Of a DNA stretch of 60,711 nucleotides, positions 51,197 through 59,417 are shown piece after piece. The DNA comes from RGIG1681 sp045596905 (GTDB taxonomy: Bacteria > Bacillota > Clostridia > Christensenellales > UBA1242): positions 1 to 60,711 of the forward strand of contig JAZODG010000047.1 in assembly GCA_045596905.1 (NCBI GenBank), given 5' to 3'. The translations under genes were made by a program, and so were the position numbers. The first letter of the stretch is position 1; each line of letters begins with the position of its first letter. The notes under the pieces were generated by a model. That model was not told where the DNA came from. It worked only from the letters and a program-made list of their open reading frames with translations, and did not search any database.

Positions 51197-51463
51197 ATGA
51201 CACACAAACCTGAAAGAACTTGTATTGCTTGTAAGAAAAAAGGTTCAAAAGAAGAATTTGTTAAGATTGTTAAAAACAAAGAAAACGAATTCAAGATAGA
51301 AAAAAATGAAAAACTTGATGGCCGTGGTGCATATATTTGCAAAAGTGAAGAATGCTTGAAGATATGCTTAAAGTCAAGGTCACTTAACAGGGTTTTTAAA
51401 ACAGTTGTCCCACAAGAATTTTATGAGGAACTAAAAAATGAATTCTCAAATTTCAAAAATTAA
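51197..51463 (+). CDS. ylxR: YlxR-family RNA-binding protein (RNase P modulator type)
   Basis: An 88-residue DUF448 protein with the signature PERTCIACKKKGSKEEFVKI and GRGAYICKSEECL. In Bacillus, YlxR (RnpM) binds RNase P RNA and lowers its activity. It overlaps the next gene by 26 bases. Position between nusA and ylxQ is conserved. Confidence 0.93.
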   Translation: MTHKPERTCIACKKKGSKEEFVKIVKNKENEFKIEKNEKLDGRGAYICKSEECLKICLKSRSLNRVFKTVVPQEFYEELKNEFSNFKN

Positions 51464-51740
51464 AACATATATTGGATTTGCGATAAAGTCCCGTGAAATA
51501 AAGTATGGCGTTGATGACATAATTAAAATGAGAAATCCAAAACTCATTATTGCGTCAGAGCTTTTGGGGGAATCAAGTCTTGAAAAACTGAAAAAGTTTT
51601 CTAAGACAAAAAATTTAGAAGTAATTTTGCTTGGCAAAGATGTGTTTTTTGAGCTAATGCAAAATGAAAGTATAAAGGCTATTGCCATTGAAAATACAAA
51701 CTTGGCAGAAGCCATAAATAAAAATTTGACTAATATTTAG
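51438..51740 (+). CDS. ylxQ: L7Ae-family RNA-binding protein YlxQ
   Basis: A 100-residue L7Ae/L30e/Gadd45-fold protein starting with IGFAIKSREIKYGVDDI and containing PKLIIASELLGESSLEKL. Such proteins bind kink-turn RNA, and YlxQ is the usual partner between ylxR and infB. The ATG lies within ylxR (26-base overlap) behind GAGGA, pointing to coupled translation. Confidence 0.9.
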   Translation: MNSQISKIKTYIGFAIKSREIKYGVDDIIKMRNPKLIIASELLGESSLEKLKKFSKTKNLEVILLGKDVFFELMQNESIKAIAIENTNLAEAINKNLTNI

Positions 51741-51756
51741 TCGTGGAGGAAAAACT

Positions 51757-54387
51757 TTGAATAAAACAGAAAACAAAACACAATTAGATTTTTCAAACAT
51801 CAGAGACTTGCAGAATATTATTAAGTCTAATGGAATTTCAAAGCTTGCAATGGGAGTTAAGTCTTTCAGACAAAGACTTGGCTCAGTTGGTGAGAAAATT
51901 ATTGAAGCAAAGAAAGCTAGTGCTGCAAAACAAGCACCAGTTGTTTCTGCTCCTGCAAAGGTTGAAGAAAAGGCTGCTGTAAAACAAGCACCAGTTATTT
52001 CTGCTGCAAAGAGTCCTGCACAGACTGAGAATACAATACAAACCAGACCTGTTATGGATAGAACTGCTGACGCAAGAAAATCTGGATATGATAACAGACC
52101 AAACTATAATGGTGCAAATGGTTACCAAAACAGACAACAAGGTGGCTTTAATGGTCAACAACGTCAAGGTGGTTATCAAAACAGACAACAAGGTGGTTAT
52201 CAACAAAACAGACAAGGTGGAAAATTTGTTGCTACTGGTGAACGTAAGTTTGATAACAACTATGGCGACAGAAGACAAGGTTCATACCAAAACAATGCAG
52301 CTGGTGGAAGATTTGGAAAGCCAGGTGACAGACCTATGGGTGGTCCAAATGGTCAAAGAAAGCCATTTGGTGCTGGTGGAGTAGCAAATGGTCCAAGACT
52401 TGCTAGACCAACAGAAACTTTTGACGCTAGCACACTTGCTAAAAACAACACACATAGTGCTCCAAAGAAAAAGTCACATGATAAAGGTGAAGAAAAGAAA
52501 TCACTTAACAAAAAATCACTTCTTATGCGTGGTTATGTTAGTGATGAAGGTTCAATGGACGAAGATGGCGTTGTAAAAGTTTATAAAAACAGATCAAAAG
52601 AAGAAGCTCCAGTTGTTCAAAAGGTTGTTAAGAAGATTGAACATGCCGTTATCACAACCGATAACTTAACTGTTAAGATTCTTGCTGAAGCAATCGGAAA
52701 GTCAGTTCCTGAACTTATGGGTAAATTCTTGCTTTTGGGAATGATGGTTAACATCAACTCAAATATTGATTTCGAATCTGCTGAACTTGTTGCTGGCGAA
52801 TTTGGAATCACACTTGAAAAGAAGGTTGAAAAATCATTCGAAGAAAAACTTGCTGATTCATACTCAAGCATTGTTGACGAAGAATCTGACCTTGTAAAAC
52901 GTCCTGCAGTTGTCTGCGTTATGGGTCACGTTGACCATGGTAAGACATCACTTCTTGATAGCATCAGAAAAACAAACGTCGTTGCTGGTGAAGCTGGTGG
53001 TATCACTCAAAGCATTGGTGCTTACACAATTAAGCTTAACGGCGAAGATATCACATTTATTGATACTCCAGGACACGAAGCATTTACTGCTATGCGTGAA
53101 CGTGGTGCAAAACTTACTGATATTGCGATTTTGATTGTTGCTGCTGACGACGGTGTCATGCCGCAAACAATTGAATCAATCAAACAAATCAAGAGCGCTC
53201 AAGTTCCAATGATTGTTGCTATCAGCAAAATCGACAAGCCTGGCGCTAATATTGATAACGTTAAAACACAACTTGCTCAACACGACGTATTGCCTGAAGA
53301 ATGGGGCGGCGATGCAATCATCGTTCCAATCGATGCAAAACACGGAACACACGTTGACAAGCTTCTTGAAATGGTGCTCTTTGTTGCAGAATATGAAAAC
53401 TTGAGAGCAAATCCAAACAGAAAAGCTTCAGGTTCAATCATTGAAGCTAAGCTTGACAGGGGTCTTGGTGCTGTTGCAACAGTTCTTGTTCAAAATGGTA
53501 CACTCCATGTTGGCGACTATGTTGTTGTTGGAACTTGCACAGGTAAGATTCGTGCAATGATGAACGATAAAAATGAAAGAATCAAGAGTGCTGGACCTTC
53601 TATCGCTGTTCAAATCATTGGTCTTTCAGGCGTTCCAAATGCTGGTGACGAACTCTTTGTTGTTGATGAAAAGATGAGTCGACAAGTTGCTTTAGAGCGT
53701 CAAAATCAAGCTAGAGTTGACATGATTAAAGGTGCTGACCTTTCAATTGAAAACATGATGAACAAGATTGCTGACAGCAATTTCAAAGACTATAATGTTA
53801 TTGTTAAAGCAGACGTTCAAGGTTCAGTTGAAGCACTCAAACAATCACTTTTAACACTTCAAAATGAAGAAGTTAAGGTTAGATTTGTTAGTGGTTCAGT
53901 TGGTGCCGTTAACGAAAATGATGTTAGCCTTGCACAAGCTTCAAATGCACTTATTGTTGCATTTAACACAAAAACAGACTTCAAAGCAAAGGTTATGGCT
54001 GACAAATATAAGGTTGAAATCAAAAACTCAAAGATTATCTATGAAGTTCTTGATTATATCACCGATAAAATCAATAAGATGGTAACTCCAAAATATAAGG
54101 AAGTTATCACAGGACATGCTGAAATCCGTGCTACATTCAAAGCAAGCAAAGTTGGTTTGATTGCTGGTACATACGTTAAAGACGGTAGAATTTCACGTGG
54201 CAATAAAGTTAGAATCTTTAGAGACGACAAGATTATCTTTGAAGGCGAAATTGCATCACTTCAAAGAGAAAAGAACGAAGCTAAAGACGTTGATGCAGGT
54301 TTTGAATGTGGTGCAACATTTGCAGGATTTACTAATTTTGCAGTTGGTGATACATTTGAAACATACACACTTGAAAGAATCAATTAA
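51757..54387 (+). CDS. infB: Translation initiation factor IF-2 (TTG start)
   Basis: GTPase that places initiator tRNA on the 30S subunit. The 876 residues start at TTG 51757 behind GTGGAGG. The N-terminal ~280 residues are low complexity. About 111-190 is a Gln/Asn/Gly/Arg-rich segment with imperfect repeats of QNRQQGG. The conserved part has an IF2N domain, the G domain with VCVMGHVDHGKTSLLD, DTPGHEAFTAMR and SKIDKPGAN, and the C-terminal domains II-IV. The core is intact. The glutamine-rich repeat is unlike the usual Ala/Pro/Lys-rich IF2 leader. Confidence 0.97.
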   Translation: MNKTENKTQLDFSNIRDLQNIIKSNGISKLAMGVKSFRQRLGSVGEKIIEAKKASAAKQAPVVSAPAKVEEKAAVKQAPVISAAKSPAQTENTIQTRPVMDRTADARKSGYDNRPNYNGANGYQNRQQGGFNGQQRQGGYQNRQQGGYQQNRQGGKFVATGERKFDNNYGDRRQGSYQNNAAGGRFGKPGDRPMGGPNGQRKPFGAGGVANGPRLARPTETFDASTLAKNNTHSAPKKKSHDKGEEKKSLNKKSLLMRGYVSDEGSMDEDGVVKVYKNRSKEEAPVVQKVVKKIEHAVITTDNLTVKILAEAIGKSVPELMGKFLLLGMMVNINSNIDFESAELVAGEFGITLEKKVEKSFEEKLADSYSSIVDEESDLVKRPAVVCVMGHVDHGKTSLLDSIRKTNVVAGEAGGITQSIGAYTIKLNGEDITFIDTPGHEAFTAMRERGAKLTDIAILIVAADDGVMPQTIESIKQIKSAQVPMIVAISKIDKPGANIDNVKTQLAQHDVLPEEWGGDAIIVPIDAKHGTHVDKLLEMVLFVAEYENLRANPNRKASGSIIEAKLDRGLGAVATVLVQNGTLHVGDYVVVGTCTGKIRAMMNDKNERIKSAGPSIAVQIIGLSGVPNAGDELFVVDEKMSRQVALERQNQARVDMIKGADLSIENMMNKIADSNFKDYNVIVKADVQGSVEALKQSLLTLQNEEVKVRFVSGSVGAVNENDVSLAQASNALIVAFNTKTDFKAKVMADKYKVEIKNSKIIYEVLDYITDKINKMVTPKYKEVITGHAEIRATFKASKVGLIAGTYVKDGRISRGNKVRIFRDDKIIFEGEIASLQREKNEAKDVDAGFECGATFAGFTNFAVGDTFETYTLERIN

Positions 54388-54393
54388 TATAAA

Positions 54394-54430
54394 TGTTAGG
54401 GCGTGAGATTACTTCAAGCGCCTTAATTTT
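54394..54430 (+). terminator. Attenuator-like hairpin between infB and rbfA
   Basis: TTAGGGCG (54394-54401) pairs with CGCCTTAA (54417-54424), one G-T pair, and six Ts follow. The rbfA ribosome site AGGGGG starts directly after the T-run, so this can end infB transcripts and limit rbfA expression. Confidence 0.7.
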
Positions 54431-54442
54431 TTAGGGGGAATT

Positions 54443-54850
54443 ATGGCTAATAACAAAAGAATGAGCAGAGTTGATGCTGAAATCCAAAAGGCACTTGCTA
54501 GCATCATTTCAAAGTTTGACGATATTGATTTTGCAACATCGCTTATTTCTGTTATGAAAGTTGAAACCACTTCAGACTTTTCTTTTGCTAAGGTTTACGT
54601 AAGTGTTCTTGGTGAAAAAGAAAAAAAGACAAGAATCGTTAAAAAACTTAACGACAACAAAAAAACACTCAGATATGATTTGGCTCATAACTTAAAGATG
54701 AGAAATGTTCCTGAACTCATGTTTATTGTTGACGAAGTTGAAGAAAAAGCTGAAAGAATAATGAAGTTGTTTGAGAAAATTGAAACAGAGACACCTGAAA
54801 TTTTAGAACCACAAACTGAATCTGAAGGGGATTCGTCAGATGTTGAATAA
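54443..54850 (+). CDS. rbfA: Ribosome-binding factor A
   Basis: Cold-shock 30S assembly factor. The 135 residues match RbfA: RMSRVDAEIQKALASII, then KVETTSDFSFAKVYVSVLG, then PELMFIVDE. It has an acidic C-terminal tail. It overlaps nrnA by 11 bases. A G-rich ribosome site lies just behind the hairpin. Confidence 0.94.
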   Translation: MANNKRMSRVDAEIQKALASIISKFDDIDFATSLISVMKVETTSDFSFAKVYVSVLGEKEKKTRIVKKLNDNKKTLRYDLAHNLKMRNVPELMFIVDEVEEKAERIMKLFEKIETETPEILEPQTESEGDSSDVE

Positions 54851-55805
54851 GGTTATAAACAGTTTAAAGTCTGCCGAATCTGTTGCGATTTATTCTCACA
54901 TTAATAGCGACTGTGATGCCATGGGTTCATCTTTAGCGCTCAAGGAAGCGTTGGAACTTTTGGGCAAAAAGGTTGATGTATTTTCAAACTCAAACTTTCC
55001 ACTCAACTTTAAAATTTATGGTGACCTGTCGTTTATAAATAAAAAAACACAAGATAAATATGACCTTGCCGTTTGTTTGGATACTCCAAACGAAAATAGA
55101 CTTGGAAAATATAAATACACATATCGCAAAGGTGTTAGAAATGTTGTTGTAATTGACCACCATGCGTTGTCTAATGAAAACTATGGCAAGTTAAACTATG
55201 TTATCACAGCATCTTCAACAGCAGAAATGCTGTTTGATATCATCAGTAAGCTTGGTATAACCATGAATGAAAAAATCTGCAAGTTCCTTTTAACAGGAAT
55301 CTTGACCGATACTGGCAAGTTCACACACTCTGTGTCGGATAAAACAATGACAACCGTTGCAAAAATCTTGAAAATCGGTGGGTTTAAAATTGAAGAAGTG
55401 GTTACGCCATTGTTTAACTCAATGACAATAGAAAACTTCGCAATGCTTAAAAAGGTATATAACTACATGGAGTTTTATGCTAAAAACAAGTTTGCACTTG
55501 TTATGTTTAGAAGGCAAGACTTCATTGAAACCGGCACAACACTTGATTACACTGACGCATTTCCAGATTTGCCACTTCAGCTTGAGAGTGTTCAGTTTTG
55601 TATTTTGGCTTCTGAAGACGACAAAGGATACTTTAGGGTTTCCTTTAGGTCAAAAGGCGATGTTTCAGCCAGAGCTGTTGCAGAGACTTTTGGTGGTGGT
55701 GGACACTTGAATGCAAGTGGTTGCAAAATCTTTGGTGAATATGAAGAAGTGAAACAAAAACTTATTGATAGCACACTCTCAGTTTTAGGATGGAAGAATG
55801 ATTAA
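54840..55805 (+). CDS. nrnA: DHH/DHHA1 phosphoesterase, bifunctional oligoribonuclease/pAp phosphatase
   Basis: Degrades nanoRNAs and 3'-phosphoadenosine 5'-phosphate. The 321 residues show the DHH motifs: SHINSDCDAMGSSLAL, VCLDTPN and VIDHHALS, plus LLTGILTDTGKFTHS. The DHHA1 domain ends with FGGGGHLNASGCKI. It overlaps rbfA (11 bases) and truB (8 bases), so the three are coupled, as in other Firmicutes. Confidence 0.95.
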   Translation: MLNKVINSLKSAESVAIYSHINSDCDAMGSSLALKEALELLGKKVDVFSNSNFPLNFKIYGDLSFINKKTQDKYDLAVCLDTPNENRLGKYKYTYRKGVRNVVVIDHHALSNENYGKLNYVITASSTAEMLFDIISKLGITMNEKICKFLLTGILTDTGKFTHSVSDKTMTTVAKILKIGGFKIEEVVTPLFNSMTIENFAMLKKVYNYMEFYAKNKFALVMFRRQDFIETGTTLDYTDAFPDLPLQLESVQFCILASEDDKGYFRVSFRSKGDVSARAVAETFGGGGHLNASGCKIFGEYEEVKQKLIDSTLSVLGWKND

Positions 55806-56676
55806 TATTTCGGGATTTGTGAATATAATAAAACCAACAGGAATGACATCATCAGATGTTGTGTGCAAAGTTAAGAAAATTCTAGGCACAAAAAAAGTTG
55901 GACATTTTGGAACTTTGGACCCTGCAGCTGCTGGGGTTTTGCCACTTGGTGTTGGCAAAGGAGCTAAATTTTTTGACTATTTTTTAACCAAAGACAAAGA
56001 ATATATCGCTCAAGTTGAGTTTGGTATTATGACAGATTCGCTTGATAGTTTTGGTGAAGTGATTAAAACTGAAGATGTTGAAATTGAGCAGGAACAAATT
56101 GAGAGAGTTTTGACTGAGTTTATTGGAAAAATTCAACAAGTTCCACCAAAGTTTTCAGCCATAAAAATCAATGGCGAAAAGGCTTGTGACTTAGCTAGAA
56201 AAGGCGTTGAGTTTGAAATAAAATCAAGAGACATTGAAATTTATGACATTAAACTTTTGAAAAAAGTCTCAAAAAATAGGTTTTTGTTTAAGGTTCATTG
56301 TTCAGCTGGAACCTACATTAGAACACTGTTTAGTGATATCGCAAACAGGCTTGGCACAGTTTCAACAACTCCGGTTATAATTAGAACAAAGAGTGGCAGG
56401 TTTGTTACAGATAATGCTGTAACACTTGAACAACTTGAACAAAACAAACAAATTATTGATATAAAGTCATTATTTTCTGACTTTAAAACAATAACGCTTG
56501 ATAATAGTGATTTGGCAAAAAAATTCTTCTGTGGAACAAGATTAACTAGCGCAGAAAACTTATTGTTTTCTGAAAACAAAGAGCCATTTTTTGTTGAATA
56601 TGATTCAAAAACTATCGGGCTGTATGAAAATAAGAACGGTGCTGTTGAAACAATAGTGTACTTATTTGAAAATTAG
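55798..56676 (+). CDS. truB: tRNA pseudouridine(55) synthase
   Basis: Makes pseudouridine 55 in the T-loop of tRNAs. The 292 residues have KPTGMTSSDVVCKVKK and the catalytic GTLDPAAAGVLPLG (nucleophile D41), with SAGTYIRTL in the core. ribF normally follows truB but is absent; efp comes next behind its own promoter. Confidence 0.96.
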   Translation: MINISGFVNIIKPTGMTSSDVVCKVKKILGTKKVGHFGTLDPAAAGVLPLGVGKGAKFFDYFLTKDKEYIAQVEFGIMTDSLDSFGEVIKTEDVEIEQEQIERVLTEFIGKIQQVPPKFSAIKINGEKACDLARKGVEFEIKSRDIEIYDIKLLKKVSKNRFLFKVHCSAGTYIRTLFSDIANRLGTVSTTPVIIRTKSGRFVTDNAVTLEQLEQNKQIIDIKSLFSDFKTITLDNSDLAKKFFCGTRLTSAENLLFSENKEPFFVEYDSKTIGLYENKNGAVETIVYLFEN

Positions 56677-56699
56677 GACTTAAAATATAACAAAATACA

Positions 56700-56728
56700 T
56701 TGATTTTTGGCATATTTTGTGTTAATAT
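56700..56728 (+). promoter_or_regulatory. Promoter of efp
   Basis: TTGATT (56700-56705), 17-base spacer, TAATAT (56723-56728). Confidence 0.65.
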
Positions 56729-56760
56729 TAGTATGTTATAAATAGATTTTTGGAGGATTT

Positions 56761-57318
56761 ATGATTACTGCAGGTGATTTAAGAAAAGGTGTAACCTTTG
56801 AATATGAAGGAAAAGTTTATGTTGTAGTTGACTTTTTGCACGTTAAACCAGGAAAAGGTGCTGCATTCGTTAGAACAAAATTAAAGAACGTTATTACAGG
56901 ACAAGTTATCGAAATGACTTTCAACCCTGTAACAAAGTTTGAAAAAGCTCAAATCGAAAGAAAACAAATGCAATATCTTTACAGTGATGGTGATTTGTAT
57001 TACTTCATGGATAATGAAACATATGAACAATTGCCACTCAATAAGAGCCAAGTTGAAGAAGCTCTTCAATTTATCACTGAAAACATGGACGTACAAATTG
57101 CATTCTATAAAGGTGAAGCGTTCAGTGTTGAACCACCAAACTTTGTAGAACTTACAATTGTTGAATGTGAACCAGGTGTTCAAGGCGACACATCAAAAGC
57201 TGGCAACAAACCAGCAAAACTTGAAACAGGTTTTGTTCTTCAAGTTCCATTGTTTGTAAACAATGGCGACAAGATCAGAATCGACACAAGAGACGGTTCT
57301 TACATGTCAAGAGTATAA
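56761..57318 (+). CDS. efp: Elongation factor P
   Basis: Relieves ribosome stalling at polyproline. The 185 residues have three beta-barrel domains. The tip loop HVKPGKGAAFV carries K32, the residue modified in many bacteria, and the C-terminal domain has IDTRDGSYMSRV. The lysine type loop fits the Firmicute group. GGAGG precedes the ATG. In Firmicutes efp commonly sits upstream of the spoIIIA operon, as here. Confidence 0.97.
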   Translation: MITAGDLRKGVTFEYEGKVYVVVDFLHVKPGKGAAFVRTKLKNVITGQVIEMTFNPVTKFEKAQIERKQMQYLYSDGDLYYFMDNETYEQLPLNKSQVEEALQFITENMDVQIAFYKGEAFSVEPPNFVELTIVECEPGVQGDTSKAGNKPAKLETGFVLQVPLFVNNGDKIRIDTRDGSYMSRV

Positions 57319-57332
57319 TTTAATAAAATGAA

Positions 57333-57362
57333 AAATATGTCGTTTTTCGACATATTTTTTTT
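57333..57362 (+). terminator. Intrinsic terminator of efp
   Basis: AAATATGTCG (57333-57342), TTTTT loop, CGACATATTT (57348-57357), then Ts. Confidence 0.9.
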
Positions 57363-57418
57363 TGCAAAAAAATCATATGTGTTTTTAATCATAAATATTA
57401 TTAACTAGGAGAATATTA

Positions 57419-58327
57419 TTGAAAAATCTTTTGCCTACATGGCTTTATTTGGCAATAACAAAAGACTTTCCAGAAGAGTATGTTTATGAATTAAGAATCA
57501 GAAAAGATAAGCCCCTGCAGGTTAATTTTAAGGGTAGATTATTTGAACTTGTAATTAATGACGGAATGAAAAATGAGATATATTATTCAACTGAAGATTT
57601 GATTTCTTATATTATTTCGATAGCAACAAAACAATCGCTCTATGCATATATTGACCAAATTAAAAACGGATATATTTCAACTGACAATGGGGTGAGAATT
57701 GGGCTTTGTGGCACTGCTGTTTATGAAAATGATAACTTGATGATGATAAACAAAATTTCTTCATTAAACATTAGATTTGGCCATAAAATTCAAGGTGTTT
57801 CAAATGAAATCATAAAATATCTAATTGACGAAACAGGACTAAAAAACACACTAATAATTTCTCCACCTGGGGCAGGAAAAACAACAATGCTCCGTGATAT
57901 CATTCAAAAACTTTCAGATGAATACAACACAGAAAATATCTTGGTTGCAGATGAAAGATTTGAACTAGCTGGGTTCTCTCAAGAAATTTATATAGGAAAA
58001 AATGTTGACGTGATTAGTGGTTCAAATAAATATTTTGCTTTCAATCATTCACTTAAGGTTATGAACCCAACTATTATTGCCACCGATGAAATTTCAGAGA
58101 TAAGTGATATGCAGTCGGTTGCCTATGCTATCAAGTCAGGTGTTTCGGTTATTGCAACTGCGCACGCAAATTGTATTGACGACATTAAAAACAAAAAAAG
58201 TTTTTGTGAGCTAATGACTAGTGGATATTTTGAAAGATTTGTTGTTTTATCAAAAAGAAATGGAGTGGGTACGATTGAAGGAGTTTTTAATGAAAAAAGA
58301 CAGCCAATATTTTTGCCATGTAATTAG
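57419..58327 (+). CDS. spoIIIAA: Stage III sporulation protein AA (TTG start)
   Basis: Secretion-type ATPase of the SpoIIIA-SpoIIQ feeding-tube complex between mother cell and forespore. The 302 residues have NGVRIGLCGTAVYE, Walker A ISPPGAGKTT, and the Walker B region TIIATDEISE. The start is TTG 57419 with TAGGAG 7 bases upstream. A sigma-E-like pair of boxes (TCATATG 57373-57379 and CATAAATA 57390-57397) lies in the gap after efp, but the spacing is shorter than usual. Confidence 0.95.
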   Translation: MKNLLPTWLYLAITKDFPEEYVYELRIRKDKPLQVNFKGRLFELVINDGMKNEIYYSTEDLISYIISIATKQSLYAYIDQIKNGYISTDNGVRIGLCGTAVYENDNLMMINKISSLNIRFGHKIQGVSNEIIKYLIDETGLKNTLIISPPGAGKTTMLRDIIQKLSDEYNTENILVADERFELAGFSQEIYIGKNVDVISGSNKYFAFNHSLKVMNPTIIATDEISEISDMQSVAYAIKSGVSVIATAHANCIDDIKNKKSFCELMTSGYFERFVVLSKRNGVGTIEGVFNEKRQPIFLPCN

Positions 58328-58330
58328 TCT

Positions 58331-58816
58331 ATGAAATTTTTTGTTTTGATAACAATCTTTATTTTGATTTGCTTGATAGGATATTTTTTTAAAGAAAAAT
58401 ATAAAAAGCAGAAATTATTTTTGGAAATGCTTGATAATTTTTTGATGTTTTATAAGTCCAAAATAGTAGTGTCTAAAAACAATATTATTGATATTATTAA
58501 TGAGTATAAAATCATGCAAAATAACAAAAACGCAAATCTGCAAAATATATTTCAAAATAACAATAATCTATATAAGTTTAATGAAAATTTCGCAAAACGA
58601 TATATTTTTGACGAAAATTTAATAAAACTTATTACAGCGTATTTTGAAAATATCGGTTCGGGCAATCAAGAATTTGAGCTTGAAAAAGTCAATGGTGTTT
58701 TAGAGATTATTAAAGAGCAATTAGAAAAAACTACAAAAGAAATTCAAACAAAAGGTGAAGTTGGTTTTAAACTTTTTATTGCAATAGGGTTGGTTGTATT
58801 GATTCTGTTATGGTGA
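58331..58816 (+). CDS. spoIIIAB: Stage III sporulation protein AB
   Basis: A 161-residue membrane-anchored protein with one N-terminal and one C-terminal hydrophobic helix. Between them is a helical domain related to type II secretion GspF. Sequence similarity is low, and the call rests mainly on position between AA and AC and on the two-helix layout. It is richer in Asn and Lys than its neighbours. It starts 3 bases after spoIIIAA. Confidence 0.85.
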   Translation: MKFFVLITIFILICLIGYFFKEKYKKQKLFLEMLDNFLMFYKSKIVVSKNNIIDIINEYKIMQNNKNANLQNIFQNNNNLYKFNENFAKRYIFDENLIKLITAYFENIGSGNQEFELEKVNGVLEIIKEQLEKTTKEIQTKGEVGFKLFIAIGLVVLILLW

Positions 58817-58820
58817 GTAT

Positions 58821-59018
58821 ATGAATATTTCTATTTTATTTAAAATCGCTGCTATTGGCATTTTGACGATTGTTATTAGTCAGTTGTTTCAGCATCAGGG
58901 AAAGGGGGACCTAGCAACTCTGTCAAGTCTTGCTGGACTTGTTATAGTTTTGGCTATTGTTTTATCAATGGTTAGTGATTTGTTTGGTTCAATCAAAACT
59001 CTTTTTGAATTGTATTAA
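58821..59018 (+). CDS. spoIIIAC: Stage III sporulation protein AC
   Basis: A 65-residue protein with two membrane helices, of the normal SpoIIIAC length. It starts MNISILFKIAAIGILTIVISQLF and contains the typical HQGKGDLATLSSLAG. The ribosome site is weak (GTGAG), and it begins 4 bases after spoIIIAB, so coupling is likely. Confidence 0.92.
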   Translation: MNISILFKIAAIGILTIVISQLFQHQGKGDLATLSSLAGLVIVLAIVLSMVSDLFGSIKTLFELY

Positions 59019-59039
59019 AAACGCAAAAGGGGAAATATA

Positions 59040-59417
59040 TTGTTAAAAATTATATCAATAGCATTGATTACGGTGTTTTTATCTGCAATTATCAAAAATA
59101 AAAGCAGTGAAATTTCTTTGATTGTTAGTATTTGTGGTGGCGTTTTAATCTTTATGCTTTGCTTTGAAATGCTTGAAAATGTTGTTGATTTTTTTATGGA
59201 AACCAGCGAAAAACTTGTAATTGATTTTGATATTATAAAGCTGATTATCAAGGTGATTGGTGTTGGATATATCACTGAGTTCACTGCAGATATCGTTGAA
59301 GATTTTGGAAACAAAACCATTGCTTCAAAAGTAATACTTGGAGGGAAACTTGTTGTATGTGGTATAACGCTTCCCATAATAAGAAAGTTGTTTTTATTGC
59401 TATTTTCTTTTTGTTAA
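59040..59417 (+). CDS. spoIIIAD: Stage III sporulation protein AD (TTG start)
   Basis: A 125-residue membrane protein with three to four helices. The SpoIIIAD pattern IKVIGVGYITEFTADIVEDFGNK is present. TTG 59040 follows AAAAGGGGAA. Its last 61 bases also encode the start of spoIIIAE in another frame. Confidence 0.92.
   Translation: MLKIISIALITVFLSAIIKNKSSEISLIVSICGGVLIFMLCFEMLENVVDFFMETSEKLVIDFDIIKLIIKVIGVGYITEFTADIVEDFGNKTIASKVILGGKLVVCGITLPIIRKLFLLLFSFC

Noticed and set aside
52120..52230. Direct repeats resembling a short CRISPR-like array
   Set aside because: Repeats are in frame, imperfect and translated as QNRQQGG in IF-2; there are no spacers of even length and no cas genes.
51883..52278. 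Minus-strand 131-residue ORF with repeated LLSVL/TLLT units
   Set aside because: It is the reverse frame of the Gln/Asn-rich repeats of infB; there is no ribosome site and the plus-strand gene is certain.
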